This document shows, in pieces, positions 27,498-37,918 of a stretch of DNA of 64,000 nucleotides (position 1 is the first letter of the stretch; each line of letters opens with the position of its first letter). Below the pieces are notes generated by a model. The model searched no databases. It was not told the DNA's origin and was given only the letters and a program-made list of their open reading frames with translations. Source of the DNA: Duncaniella dubosii (GTDB lineage Bacteria; Bacteroidota; Bacteroidia; Bacteroidales; Muribaculaceae); the NCBI RefSeq assembly GCF_004803915.1, contig NZ_CP039396.1, positions 2,108,001-2,172,000 on the forward strand, read 5' to 3'. Both the position numbers and the translations under genes were made by a program.

Positions 27498-27578
27498 TGC
27501 CCAGAACAGGACTCGAACCTGCACGCCTCGCAGCACTCGCACCTGAAACGAGCGCGTCTACCATTCCGCCACCTGGGC
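27498..27578 (-). tRNA. tRNA-Leu (anticodon CAG)
   Basis: On the minus strand the acceptor arms GCCCAGG and TCTGGGC pair (with one wobble), the D arm contains GGTAGACGC, the anticodon loop is TTCAGGT, the long variable arm expected of leucine tRNAs is present and the T loop is TTCGAGT. The discriminator A is followed by CCG, so the full CCA is not encoded. The 3' end faces the ICE, the usual arrangement when a tyrosine integrase has used a tRNA gene as target. Confidence 0.93.
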
Positions 27579-27588
27579 TTTGCGAGGA

Positions 27589-27596
27589 CAAAGTTA
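27589..27596 (-). promoter_or_regulatory. -7 box for tRNA-Leu
   Basis: Reads TAACTTTG on the minus strand, 10 bases before the tRNA 5' end. Confidence 0.6.
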
Positions 27597-27666
27597 GTAA
27601 TCTTTTTTTGTTTTGCCAAATATTTTGACCGGTGTGAGTGAATTTTTTTTCGGTTTTTTCTTGATT

Positions 27667-27750
27667 GTTGCCGTTTGTAGCTGTCTGTTCCCGTTTATGA
27701 CCGCATTATTGCCATTTGTAATTGCTTATTACCGTTTGTGACCGTTTGTG
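27667..27750. repeat. Degenerate ~20-bp tandem repeat
   Basis: The core CCGTTTGT or a one-base variant begins at 27671, 27691, 27712, 27732 and 27742. Spacing is 20, 21, 20 and 10 bases. It lies between the GH28 stop and the tRNA-Leu promoter. Confidence 0.6.
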
Positions 27751-27768
27751 TCGGGATAGGGTAGAGGC

Positions 27769-29196
27769 TTATCGTTCGAATATCTTGTCTTTGGCAGAAA
27801 CTTGAGTGGGGACTCCGGCCGACGGTCCTATGTGGCATTCGCCTATACGCACATCCGAAGTGTTGCTGAAACTGATTCCAGTCCGTGCTTCTCCGACGGT
27901 GATGTTGTTGAGACTCACATTTCTGATAGGTCTCTGTCGCGTTCCTTGAAGAACAAGGGCTGCCGCCGAAGCTTTAGTGCAGCTCAGTCCATTGATATGA
28001 ATATCGCTGATGTCGGAATAGTTAGTGCTCGTAAGACCCTCGCCTGCATATTGGCTTGTCACATAAAACAGGTCTTCGACTTCTCCGAATTTACAGTTGT
28101 TGAGATATATACCGTTTACAAAACCTCCACGATCGGGATTTGTCTTGACATATAGCCCGCGTTTGCAATATCCGGCATAGTCACAGTCCTCGATAATCAC
28201 GTTTCGGACGCCGCCCGACATTTCGCTGCCGATGACCACCGCGTGCAGTCCCTTGAAATGACAGTTGCGAATGACTATGTTCTCGCAAGGAATCCCGGTT
28301 GTCCATCCGTCGTTGTCACGTCCGCTTTTTATGGCTATATTGTCGTCGCCGTTATCAAAATAGATGTCCTCAATGAGCAGATTGCGTGATGACTCAGGAT
28401 CTATTCCGTCATTGTTGACAAGCTTTGCATCATAACGGAGCGAACGACATACAGCATCCTCACATTGCAACAGATGGATGCACCAGAAAGGGGAATTGAT
28501 GATTTTTACGCCTTCAAGCGTCACACCCGTGCAGCGGTAGAGCTGTATCAGATGAGGTCGTAGCCAGTCCCCTTGGCCAAATCGTCGCTCGCTGACCGGA
28601 ATGTTATTGTGGTTCATGTCGCGGCTTCGCGACTGAGCCGGTTTTTGGTCTTTGCGCCACGTCGCGAATGTCGTCATGGCATTTCCGTCAATCAGACCTT
28701 TGCCTGTTATGGCCACATCGTGCAGTCCGTAGCCGTAAATCATGGGGGAATAATTATAGAGATAAGTACCCTCCCAGCTTGTATTGACAATCGGATACAG
28801 TTCCGGTGACGGATCAAACCTGAGGACTGCCCCTTCAGCAAGATCGATGCACAGGTTGCTCACAAGAGTGAGTGGCCCGCGGAGACAATACGTCCCTGCG
28901 GGGACGGTTATGCGGCCGCCACCTGCTTTCTCCGCTTTGGCGATAGCCTTTCTGAAAGCGGGCAGACAGTCTTTCACTCCGTCGCCTTTTGCCCCGAAAT
29001 TTAGGATATCAAATTCATGTTCTGAAATCTTTGCGCCGTGGATATTGGCGAGAATGCTGTCACGCAGCCCGACGCGGTGCTGCTCAACGGTGTCGGCATT
29101 ACTCGGCGGCAAGTCGTTCGTGAGATTAGCTTGAGCGGTCAAGGCGGCAAGCAGAGCTATACTTCCTATTATTGTTTTCAGATTGATGAGATTCAT
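27769..29196 (-). CDS. GH28 family glycoside hydrolase (polygalacturonase-like)
   Basis: A 475-residue exported enzyme with a signal peptide (SIALLAALTAQA). It has the right-handed beta-helix opening DILNFGAKGDGVKD and the GH28 catalytic signatures NNDGIDPES (Asp), GDDNIAIKSG (paired Asp) and HAVVIGSEMSGGVRNV (the His motif). GH28 enzymes cleave galacturonan or rhamnogalacturonan in pectin. It stands alone rather than in an obvious polysaccharide locus. Length and motifs are complete, so it is probably active in the periplasm or at the surface. Confidence 0.93.
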   Translation of the reverse strand: MNLINLKTIIGSIALLAALTAQANLTNDLPPSNADTVEQHRVGLRDSILANIHGAKISEHEFDILNFGAKGDGVKDCLPAFRKAIAKAEKAGGGRITVPAGTYCLRGPLTLVSNLCIDLAEGAVLRFDPSPELYPIVNTSWEGTYLYNYSPMIYGYGLHDVAITGKGLIDGNAMTTFATWRKDQKPAQSRSRDMNHNNIPVSERRFGQGDWLRPHLIQLYRCTGVTLEGVKIINSPFWCIHLLQCEDAVCRSLRYDAKLVNNDGIDPESSRNLLIEDIYFDNGDDNIAIKSGRDNDGWTTGIPCENIVIRNCHFKGLHAVVIGSEMSGGVRNVIIEDCDYAGYCKRGLYVKTNPDRGGFVNGIYLNNCKFGEVEDLFYVTSQYAGEGLTSTNYSDISDIHINGLSCTKASAAALVLQGTRQRPIRNVSLNNITVGEARTGISFSNTSDVRIGECHIGPSAGVPTQVSAKDKIFER

Positions 29197-29652
29197 GGTG
29201 CGTTACTGTTTTTTTGACGATTGATTGGTCGGTGCGAAGTTACTGAATATTTCAATATATCGCAACAAAGGAGGAGTTAAGACATCAGTCCTAACTCCTC
29301 CCCTCACGTTTCAACTATTTATTTATGAGAGCCTCAGTATCTGGTTTCACAACCCAATAAAGAGGACGAGGGATGTAAATTTAGATTTTCCTGCTTTGAG
29401 CTTCTTTATCTTTACTTACACTATTAAAACAACTGAAACCATGCTTTGAACTATCTCAGAGCGCTAAAAGACATTAAAAAAAGTCAAGCCTTTGACCTAA
29501 TTTTACCGAAATGTTAAAATCGGGTCTAAGACTTGACTTTTTCAGCCGTTTTATGATGACAAAAAGTTGATTCTTAGCCAAGTTAGCGTGTCGACGCCAT
29601 CTCCGGCACGGGAGGTTTGAGCACTTAAATCAGCTATTGGGCACAGTCTGCT
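29197..29652. other. Intergenic region with two large hairpins
   Basis: No gene seen. It holds a 10-bp stem (GGAGGAGTTA at 29270-29279 with TAACTCCTCC at 29292-29301) and the recG terminator at 29476-29543. Confidence 0.5.
29476..29543 (-). terminator. Extended terminator hairpin after recG
   Basis: Arms AAAAAGTCAAG and CTTGACTTTTT (11 bp) close a 68-base near-palindrome with a second inner stem (ATTTTA with TAAAAT). On the minus strand it ends in a run of seven T, fitting a terminator for recG. Confidence 0.65.
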
Positions 29653-31745
29653 TCACGAGATTCTTGACCAGTCTCTGATGCGTGTTGTCAGCAGGTTCAG
29701 TTGCGAACGGATGAGTGCATTTGCCGGACTCTGGAGGTCGGGGTCTGAGTCGAGTATAGTGCATGCGGTGTCGCGTGCGAGCTGTACTATCTGTCCGTCG
29801 GTCGCGAGGTCGGCTATATGGAGGTCAATCGGTATGCCACTCTGCATTGTCCCTTCGATGTCGCCCGGTCCGCGCATTTGCATGTCAGCCTCGGCGATGG
29901 CAAAACCGTCGGTGGTCGATGTCATCAGCTCAAGGCGTTTGCGGGTGTCTTTGGCTATCTTGCGTTTCGACATGAGTATACAATAACTCTGGCCCTCGCC
30001 ACGCCCAACACGTCCGCGCAACTGATGGAGTTGCGAGAGTCCGAAACGTTCGGCGTTTTCAATGAGCATGGTGGTTGCGTTTGGCACATTTACGCCTACT
30101 TCTATCACCGTAGTGGCTACAAGGATGTGGGCCTCATGCGAGGCAAAAAGATTCATCTGATACTCTTTTTCCTGCGGCTTCATCTGGCCGTGAACGAAAG
30201 CCACCTTATAATCGCGGAAAGTCTCGCAGATATTCTCATAGCCGTCTTCGAGCGACTTCAGGTCAAGCTTCTCATTTTCCTTGATGAGAGGGTAGACGAT
30301 GTAGACCTGCCGCCCGAGCCGGAGCTGCCGTCCGATGCCCTGATATGTCTTGAATCTATCCTCCTCATAGCGCAGGAGGGTGACAACCGGTTTGCGGCCG
30401 GGCGGAAGCTCGTCGATGACCGACACGTCAAGATCTCCGTAGACAGTCATTGCAAGTGTGCGGGAATAGGTGTGGCAGTCATGACAAGCACGTGTGGCGC
30501 GATGACATTTTTTGTCCACAGGCGTGCACGCTGGGCCACTCCGAAACGGTGTTGCTCGTCTATGACGATGAATCCGAGATTGTGGAAGCGCACATTGTCC
30601 TCGATGACGGCATGTGTACCGATCAGTATGTGGAGCGAGCCGTCCGAAAGCTGTTCGTGAATAACGGCGCGTTCCTTTTTTCGGGTTGAGCCGGTCAGGA
30701 GCCTGACATTTATACCCATCGCCGACACAAGTTTGGTTATTGTCTCGAAATGCTGCGTCGCAAGGATTTCAGTCGGGGCCATAAGACATGCCTGTGTATT
30801 GTTGTCGAGCGCTATCAGCATACAGAGGAGTGCCACGAGGGTCTTGCCTGAGCCTACATCGCCTTGCAGCAGACGGTTCATCTGCCGTCCAGTCGCCATA
30901 TCGGCACGTATTTCTTTTATCACCCTTTTCTGGGCGTTTGTAAGTGGAAAAGGCAGGAATTCCGAATAAAATGTATTGAAAAAATGGCCTATGCGCGGGA
31001 AATGAAAGCCTTGTATGGCTGAATTGCGTTTGCGTGCATAGCGCTGGATATCGAGCTGGAGATAAAACAGCTCCTCGAATTTCAGACGTAGGCGTGCCTG
31101 TTCGAGCTGAGCCGGCGACTGCGGGCTATGTATGGCCGATATGGCTTCCCTGATTCCGATAAGCCTGTGGCGGCTTATGATTTCCGGAGGAAGCGTTTCG
31201 GCCATCTCCCGTATGCCTGACAGGATGTCGCTGACGGCTGTTGAGAATGTCTTCGACGAGAATCCTCGGTTGCGGAGCTGTTCGGTTAGAGGGTATACGC
31301 CCCTGAATCCACCTTGGGCGCTTGCTGCCTCAGGTGTGTCGACTTCCGGATGCACCATGCTCCAGCGTCCGTTGAAATTTGACGGTTTGCCAAACAGGAT
31401 GTATTCCGTGGCCGTGTGATAGAGCTGCCGCAGTGTCTTGATGCGTTGAAACCACACCACCTCCATCACCGCGCTTCCGTCAGAAAAAAGACCGACAAGG
31501 CGCGTCTTTGCTCCTTCGCCCTGCACGGTGAAACTGATGAATTTGCCTTTGACCTGAAGCGATGGCATGTCCTCGCCGGCAAAATCTATGATGCGGTATA
31601 TCGACCGGCGGTCTATATAGTGGGTAGGGAAATGGAAGAGGAGGTCATGATAGGTCTTTATGCCGAGATTCTTTTCGAGAAGTTCGGCTCGTTTCGGCCC
31701 TATTCCGCGCAGGAATTTAATGTCCATTCTTCGCAGTCCGTTCAT
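29653..31745 (-). CDS. recG: ATP-dependent DNA helicase RecG (apparent frameshift)
   Basis: Two overlapping frames together give a full RecG of about 695 residues. The N-terminal frame (from 31745) has the wedge domain, Walker A LLQGDVGSGKTLVAL and the DEQH box VIDEQHRFG; the second (to 29653) has ENAERFGLSQLHQLRGRVGRG. The break falls in motif III at TATPIPRTLA: the minus strand reads CCTATTCCCGCACA, and one more C restores the frame (30462-30464). RecG remodels stalled forks and Holliday junctions. The lesion is a one-base loss in a C run, so a read error is likelier than a real mutation. Confidence 0.9.
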
Positions 31746-31810
31746 AGGTGCTTTCTTATTTTTGTTTAGAGTGGTTGTGATTGCTGTTCGGTTGCAATCA
31801 GGGAGATTGT

Positions 31811-32539
31811 TCAGATGAGTGAGAGATAGAGTTCGGCTATTGCCATGTCGCCGGGATTGGTTACCTTGATGTTGTGTGGATCGCCGTCGACGAGGCGCAG
31901 ATTTGTATATCCGGCGGCTTCCATGACCGAAGCATCGTCTGTGAATACAGGCAGGAGTTCCTGTCCGTAGGCTTTGAGGAGTTTGTCGGCAGGGAATATC
32001 TGAGGAGTCTGCACCGCGCGGAGTTTCGACCTGTCGACGGCCGAAGAGTTTCCGTCAGTTCCTACAAGTCTGATTGAATCTGTGACAGCGCAGGCCGGGA
32101 GCGCTCCGTCACACCCTTCCACACCGTCGATTATAGCGGATATTAGACTCGGTGTAATCACCGGACGGGCCGCATCGTGGATGCTGATCAGCCCTGAGGA
32201 GTCCTGCGGGATAATCGAAAGTGCGTTTTTGACACTGTGGGCTCTCGTCGCTCCTCCGTTGACAATGATATGCGGGAGAGTGAAGCTGTTGTCCTTGCAC
32301 ATTCCGAGCCATTCGTCGGTCATGTCGGTGCTGAGTACCACAATCAGTTTCCATTCCGGAGTGCAGGAGTGGAGACGTTCGAGTGTAGTCATGAGCAGTG
32401 GGCGTCCGGCGAGGTCACAAAACTGTTTGGGCAGATTTCCTCCGTAGCGTGAGCCGCTCCCTGCGGCGACAACGATGTGTACGTTGTCTGTCTTGTTCAG
32501 AGCGGATGTTGGGTTGTTATTATAATAATGTGTAGACAT
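31811..32539 (-). CDS. ispD: 2-C-methyl-D-erythritol 4-phosphate cytidylyltransferase
   Basis: A 242-residue enzyme that makes CDP-methylerythritol in the MEP isoprenoid pathway. The nucleotide-binding start is IVVAAGSGSRYGGNLPKQF, and the ISIHDAARPVI and VDGDPHNIKVTNPGD blocks are both in place. The N-terminus has an 18-residue extension ahead of the core, so a later start is possible. It lies 66 bases before recG in the same direction and after a pnp terminator, suggesting an ispD-recG transcript. Confidence 0.93.
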   Translation of the reverse strand: MSTHYYNNNPTSALNKTDNVHIVVAAGSGSRYGGNLPKQFCDLAGRPLLMTTLERLHSCTPEWKLIVVLSTDMTDEWLGMCKDNSFTLPHIIVNGGATRAHSVKNALSIIPQDSSGLISIHDAARPVITPSLISAIIDGVEGCDGALPACAVTDSIRLVGTDGNSSAVDRSKLRAVQTPQIFPADKLLKAYGQELLPVFTDDASVMEAAGYTNLRLVDGDPHNIKVTNPGDMAIAELYLSLI

Positions 32540-32563
32540 AGCTTCCGATAGATTCTTTCAGTT

Positions 32564-32601
32564 AAAAAAACGGCGAGCTCCCGTGTGTCGGGGACTCGCC
32601 G
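32564..32601 (-). terminator. Terminator after pnp
   Basis: Arms CGGCGAG and CTCGCCG with further GC pairing inside; on the minus strand it is followed by seven T. Confidence 0.78.
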
Positions 32602-32698
32602 GGGCGTTGATTCAATGGTAAATTATAAAATTTGGTTAACTAAGGGCGTGATTGATTTTAATCAGTGGTTGATATGATGTGATAAGTCAACGTTCGGA

Positions 32699-34971
32699 TT
32701 AATTTCTTGGGCCACCGTAGTTATTGTTGTCACGACGCGGTCCGCGTTCGCCACGGTCATCGCGGCGTGGACGGTCATTGCGGTCTCCGTCGCGGCGTGG
32801 ACGGTCTCCGTCACGGCGCGGTCCGCGCTCGCCACGGGGTGCACGCTCGCGTTCCACATAACCTTCGGGTTTGGGCTGGAGTGCACGCATTGACAGACGG
32901 TATTTACCAGTTTTCTTATCGATTTCGATGAGCTTCACGTCAACTTCGTCACCTTCCTTGAGTCCTGATGCCTCCATGTTTTCGAGGCGGTCCCATGAGA
33001 TTTCGGAGATGTGGAGCAGACCGTCGCGGTTGGGCATGAATTCAACGAACGCGCCGAATTCAAGTATCGAGCGCACCTTGCCGTGGTAAACCTTGCCCTC
33101 TTCGGGAAGTTCGACGATGGCATTGATCATTTCAAGGGCCTTGTCGATTGAAGGTTTGTTGGCTGCCGCGATTTCGATATAGCCGCCTTCGGGGATTTCG
33201 TCTATGCTGACAGTAGCACCGCTGGCTTCCTGAATGCCTTGGATGATTTTTCCGCCCGGGCCGATGACAGCACCGATAAGCTCTTTGGGGATGAGCATGG
33301 TGACGATACGTGGCACGTGGGGCTTGTAGTCCTCGCGGGGTGCGGGGATGGTTTCCTGAATCTTATCGAGAATGTGCAGACGTCCTTCCTTGGCTTGGTT
33401 GAGAGCTTTTTCAAGGATTTCATAGCTGAGGCCGTCGACCTTGATGTCCATCTGGGTTGCAGTGATACCGTTGCGTGTACCTGTAACCTTGAAGTCCATG
33501 TCGCCGAGATGGTCCTCGTCACCGAGAATGTCGGAAAGGATTGCATACTTCTCGCCGTCGGAGATGAGACCCATTGCGATACCGCTGACAGGGCGTTTCA
33601 TCTTCACGCCTGCGTCGAGGAGTGAGAGTGTGCCTGCGCATACTGTTGCCATTGACGACGATCCGTTTGATTCAAGGATGTCGCTGACGATACGGCATAC
33701 GTAGGGGAAATCATCGGGGAACATGCGCTTGAGTGCGCGGTGTGCGAGGTTTCCGTGTCCTACTTCACGACGGCCTACGCCACGGGGTGCGCGTGCTTCG
33801 CCGGTCGAGAAGGGGGGAAGTTATAGTGGAGGAGGAAGCGTTCGCGGCCTTGGTTGAGCACATCGTCGAGAATCTTTTCGTCGAGTTTTGTACCGAGGGT
33901 CACTGTTGCGAGCGACTGGGTCTCGCCACGGGTGAACACTGCCGATCCGTGAGGTCCGGGAAGGTAGTCAACCTCACACCAGATAGGACGGATTTCTGTG
34001 GTCTTGCGTCCGTCGAGACGGATACCTTCGTCGAGTACGCAGCGACGCATCGCTTCTTTCTCGACATCGTGATAGTAGCGCTTGACCATGGCCTTCTTCT
34101 CTTCGCGCTCCTCTTCGGGGAGTGATTCGAGATATTCTTCGCAAATCTTGTCGAAGCTCTCCTGACGCCAGTGCTTGTCGGCGCTGCCGGTCTTGGCGAT
34201 GGCGTATGCCTTGTCGTAGCACTTGTCGTGCACGTCCTTGCGGAGTTCTTCGTCGTTTGTCTCGTGGCAATATTCGCGTTTTACGGTTGAGCCTACTTCT
34301 TCGGCAAGTTCCATCTGGGCCTTGCACTGAACCTTGATGGCATCATGAGCAGCACGGAGTGCGGCAAGGAGGTCGGCTTCCGATACTTCGTTCATTTCGC
34401 CTTCAACCATCATGATGTTGTCGTAGGTAGCTCCTACCATGAGTTCCATATCTGCCTTTTCAAGCTGTTCGAAAGTGGGGTCGATTACAAACTCACCGTT
34501 GATGCGGGCTACGCGCACTTCCGAAATCGGACCGTTGAAAGGTATGTCGCTCACTGCGATGGCGGCCGATGCGGCAAGTCCGGCGAGAGCGTCGGGCATG
34601 TCGACTCCGTCTGAGGAGTACATGGTCACCTGCACGATGGTGTCGGCATGGTAATTGTCGGGGAAAAGTGGACGGAGCACTCGGTCTACGAGGCGGGATG
34701 TCAGGATTTCGTAGTCGCTCGCGCGGCCTTCACGTTTGAGAAATCCTCCGGGAAAACGTCCGTTAGATGAAAATTTTTCTTTATACTCTACTTGGAGGGG
34801 CATGAAGTCAACCCCCTCACCGGCCTCTTTGGCCGTTACTACTGTCGCAAGGAGCATTGTGTTGCCCATGCGCAGTTCTACCGCTCCATCGGCCTGCTTT
34901 GCTAACTTGCCGGTCTCGAGTGTAATGGTGCGACCGTCGGGCAGCTCGATGGTTTTTTTGATTGGATTCAT
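32699..34971 (-). CDS. pnp: Polyribonucleotide nucleotidyltransferase (apparent frameshift)
   Basis: The 3'-5' exoribonuclease of RNA turnover. The first frame (from 34971) covers the first RNase PH domain to HYNFPP; the second frame resumes before [16 protein letters not shown] and includes the catalytic-side RNase PH domain, KH ([13 protein letters not shown]) and S1 ([15 protein letters not shown]) domains. One extra C in the six-base C run (33812-33817) restores [15 protein letters not shown] and joins them into about 757 residues. The tail is a long Arg/Asp/Gly-rich repeat ([18 protein letters not shown]), a likely RNA-binding or protein-contact tail. A TATCTTTG box lies at 35039-35046. 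Confidence 0.92.
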
Positions 34972-35038
34972 AAATTGTTCGTATTTTTCAGCTTGATAGG
35001 TTTATCTTCGTTTTTGCAGCTTAGTTTATTTCAGTCTG

Positions 35039-35046
35039 CAAAGATA
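35039..35046 (-). promoter_or_regulatory. -7 box for pnp
   Basis: Reads TATCTTTG on the minus strand, about 68 bases before the pnp start codon. Confidence 0.55.
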
Positions 35047-35254
35047 GCAATTATTTGGAAATAATACCTATTTATATTGAAAAATATCCATGTGCCGGCA
35101 CGGCTCTTTCATTTAAGAATACGTTGCACACTCAATGAATGTGCTATTTTATAGAGGGCATCCTGCGTGTATAGATGTGACTATTTCCCTGATTATTAAT
35201 AAAATAAGCATTCATAAAATTTGGCCAAGCGGCAGATTTTTAGTAACTTTATAG

Positions 35255-36511
35255 GTGAAAAATCAAATAGTTACGCAAAAAATGGATCCGCTTGACCAAA
35301 AACATTCGATTGAGGCACGTAAGCCCAATCATGCCGCAAAAGTACTAAATAAATTCATACCACAGGGCAGTATCCTGGAACGCCTGATGAATTTTGCCTG
35401 GTCAGTCCCTGATTTCCGTAGGTGTGATAAAGGAAACATCCGTCACCGGTTCAGTGACATCATCATTCTGATGATACTGGGACGGACCTGCGGGTATGTC
35501 GGACGTGCTGATATAATAGCGTTCGGCAGACACAATCTCAAAAAACTCCGTAAAATGGGTCTACTGAAGAATGGAATCCCTTCGGAGGCTACCCTTTGTC
35601 GGGTGGAGAACGGTGTCGACGATTTATCCATGGCCGACAGGATGCAGGCGTTCGCCGAGGGCTTCCGCAATGAGCTGCTTAAGGCGTGCCGCGACAGGGA
35701 AATAGTCTGTGTGGACGGTAAGGCCGAGCGTGGCACCGTTCAGGAAAACGGGCGCAATCCGGATATTGTGTCGGCATATTCTTTCAATGCCGGCATTACA
35801 GTGGCAACGGAAGCATGTCAGGAAAAGAGCAACGAGATAAAGGCAGTCCCGGTACTGATTGACAAAATCGACATATCCGGAAAGATCGTAACCGCAGACG
35901 CCATGTCCATGCAGAAGGAGATAATCGACAGAATCAGGGAGCAAGGCGGTGACTTCCTGATAGAACTCAAGGCCAACCAGCGCTCCCTGCGCTACGGCGT
36001 GGAAGACAGACTTGAGGGGCTCACGCCCGTCTATTCATATACCGAAGGGCCGGAACTCGGACACGGCAGAATCGAGACCCGGACTTATCGTGTCTACGAC
36101 GGGCTTGAAGTCATAGCAGACAAGGAGAAATGGGGCGGCAATATGACGATAATAGAATATGAAGCCGACACGGTAAGGAAGTCAACAGGCGCGCATACCT
36201 CCGAAAAAAGGCTGTATGTGAGCAGTCTGCCAACCGACACGCCCGCTCTCGGGGCATATGTGCGAGACCACTGGTCGATAGAGAGCATGCACTGGGGGCT
36301 GGATGTCAATCTCCTGCAAGACAGGATCAAACGTAAGTCGTCTAAAGCTGCCCGCAATCTTGACACCATCCAGAGAATAGTCCTCTCGGTATTTTCAATA
36401 TGGAAAGGGCTTCGCAAAAAGCGGTCGGACAAAAGAAAAGGAGTGGCAGAGCTCATGAGGCATGTCTCAATGAGCTTTACTAAACTCATGCGGTTCCTGT
36501 GCCAAAAATGA
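35255..36511 (+). CDS. ISAs1-family transposase
   Basis: A transposase of about 418 residues from a GTG start, or 409 from the ATG at 35282 (MDPLDQKHS). Family signs are VCVDGKAERGTVQ (first Asp), EKSNEIKAVPVLIDKIDISGKIVTADAMSMQKEI (second Asp region), GGDFLIELKANQ and HWSIESMHWGLDV near the end with the Glu. A TAACTTTA -7 box directly before the start follows a TTGG by about 20 bases. I could not find convincing terminal inverted repeats or a target duplication, so the limits of the IS are unknown. It separates pnp from the PH-domain gene. Confidence 0.9.
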   Translation: MKNQIVTQKMDPLDQKHSIEARKPNHAAKVLNKFIPQGSILERLMNFAWSVPDFRRCDKGNIRHRFSDIIILMILGRTCGYVGRADIIAFGRHNLKKLRKMGLLKNGIPSEATLCRVENGVDDLSMADRMQAFAEGFRNELLKACRDREIVCVDGKAERGTVQENGRNPDIVSAYSFNAGITVATEACQEKSNEIKAVPVLIDKIDISGKIVTADAMSMQKEIIDRIREQGGDFLIELKANQRSLRYGVEDRLEGLTPVYSYTEGPELGHGRIETRTYRVYDGLEVIADKEKWGGNMTIIEYEADTVRKSTGAHTSEKRLYVSSLPTDTPALGAYVRDHWSIESMHWGLDVNLLQDRIKRKSSKAARNLDTIQRIVLSVFSIWKGLRKKRSDKRKGVAELMRHVSMSFTKLMRFLCQK

Positions 36512-36566
36512 AAAAATTAAGATTTTGACAAAAAGATAAATCCCTGACATACAACATCAATAAAAT

Positions 36567-36593
36567 TACCCGATTCGAAATGAACCGGGTAAG
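36567..36593 (+). terminator. Hairpin after the ISAs1-type gene
   Basis: Arms TTACCCG and CGGGTAA; a T-rich stretch follows on the plus strand after some 15 bases. Weak candidate. Confidence 0.35.
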
Positions 36594-36756
36594 GGAAGAT
36601 ATGTCTCTATTTTTTGTCTTAAATGAAAGAGCCGTGATGTGCCGGTGAAAATACATGTAAAAAACTCCGCACCGCTTTCTCTGTCATCCATTTGTCTCCG
36701 GGGTGAAATCTGACGTGATTGTTGTGTGTGGGTGTCGGCGGTCGTGGTGTCGCTGT

Positions 36757-37215
36757 TCAATCGGATGATGTCCTGTTGTCGAGATTTACCATGATGTCGG
36801 GATTGATTGAAAGAATGTGGCTGATGAACTCCTCTCTGCGCACCGGGGAGATTATCAGAGGCATTGAGCTTTTCAGTACCTTCCTTTCGGTGAATGTCAC
36901 CGCCAGCCGGTTGGTAAGGGATGTGGCTGGGGCTGAAAGGATACTTTTTGTCTTTCGTATTTCCTTGATTTTGTCGATGGGATAGGCTGTAGGGATAAAA
37001 AATTGATAAACCACCAGTCTGTCGCCATCGATTTTGTAGTAGACGCTGCGAAACGTTACTATTATAAATACCAACATCATCGGGCAGATGATTATCGGGC
37101 CGATTCCGTCATCAAGAAAGCACGGAATAACACAGCAGACCATTGTTATGGCTATGATAAGCCACGTTGAGCTGTCCCAGCGGGAGTTGTATCTGATACC
37201 GTTGAATTTTTCCAT
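36757..37215 (-). CDS. PH-domain membrane protein (YdbS-like)
   Basis: A 152-residue protein with two adjacent membrane segments (about 18-33 and 38-55) followed by the bacterial PH fold: YYKIDGDRLVVYQFFIPTAYPIDKIKEIRKTKS. These small bPH2/DUF304 proteins are common in Bacteroidetes; function is unknown, probably at the membrane. Isolated gene, no operon partner. Confidence 0.75.
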   Translation of the reverse strand: MEKFNGIRYNSRWDSSTWLIIAITMVCCVIPCFLDDGIGPIIICPMMLVFIIVTFRSVYYKIDGDRLVVYQFFIPTAYPIDKIKEIRKTKSILSAPATSLTNRLAVTFTERKVLKSSMPLIISPVRREEFISHILSINPDIMVNLDNRTSSD

Positions 37216-37316
37216 ATGTAATTTTGGCTATGACTGCATCTGTGTGTATGCTGTCGGGAAGTGGGCGAATGGATTTGTTTTCTGTATGGAGGAGGGTGGC
37301 TTTTCCGTAAACTATA

Positions 37317-37754
37317 TCACTCCATTGTCATGCTTAAATGCGGGATTCCGTCAAGCATGAACTCGCCCGATGCTTCGACAAAGCCCAAAGACTTATAGAA
37401 ATCGCATAAATAGCTTTGAGCTTCGATTTCTATCCTTGGCGACATGCTTCGGGCTATTTTTATGGCCTCGTCCATGAGCAGGTGTGTCAGTCCCGCGCCT
37501 CTGTATTCTCTCATGGTCAGTACGCGGCCAATGGATGCCGCCGACGGATATTTTATGCCCGGATCAATGACTCTCAGATATGATTTTATCCTGCCGTTGT
37601 CTTCGATATAGACATGAGTGGAGTGCATGTCGGCCATGTCGAGATCCTGATACGGACAGTTTTGCTCTACGACAAAAACCTCCGCACGACAGCGTAGAAT
37701 CTCATATAGCTCTGTGGTTGACAGTTCATCAAATCGTTTGATATTGATTTCCAT
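37317..37754 (-). CDS. GNAT N-acetyltransferase, ElaA family
   Basis: A 145-residue acetyltransferase. It has the ElaA opening LYEILRCRAEVFVVEQNCPYQDLD, the acetyl-CoA loop VLTMREYRGAGLTHLLM (R-x-x-G-x-G/A type) and the ending CDFYKSLGFVEASGEFMLDGIPHLSM. The natural substrate is unknown. It stands alone; its start lies divergent to ybaK with about 160 bases between them. Confidence 0.9.
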   Translation of the reverse strand: MEINIKRFDELSTTELYEILRCRAEVFVVEQNCPYQDLDMADMHSTHVYIEDNGRIKSYLRVIDPGIKYPSAASIGRVLTMREYRGAGLTHLLMDEAIKIARSMSPRIEIEAQSYLCDFYKSLGFVEASGEFMLDGIPHLSMTME

Positions 37755-37904
37755 GACGTAAAATTAGTCAATTATCTGGGAATTTCAAATTCGGTTTTTT
37801 CGATTTTTTCTAAAGATTTTAATGTTTAATCAGATATGGCGAAGCTCCTATGAGATATATTCAATTTTTTACTCCCTGAAAATTGCAATATAGACAGTGA
37901 TTGA

Positions 37905-37912
37905 GTAAATTT
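37905..37912 (+). promoter_or_regulatory. -7 box abutting the ybaK start
   Basis: TAAATTTG ends only 6 bases before the ATG at 37919, with AATTG upstream as a -33 candidate. Transcription would begin at or next to the start codon, implying a leaderless mRNA. Confidence 0.5.
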
Positions 37913-37918
37913 GCACCT

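Noticed and set aside
35100..36600. Full boundaries of the ISAs1-family element
   Set aside because: I looked for terminal inverted repeats and a target duplication around the transposase and found no convincing pair (two CCCTGA motifs are in the same orientation, not inverted).
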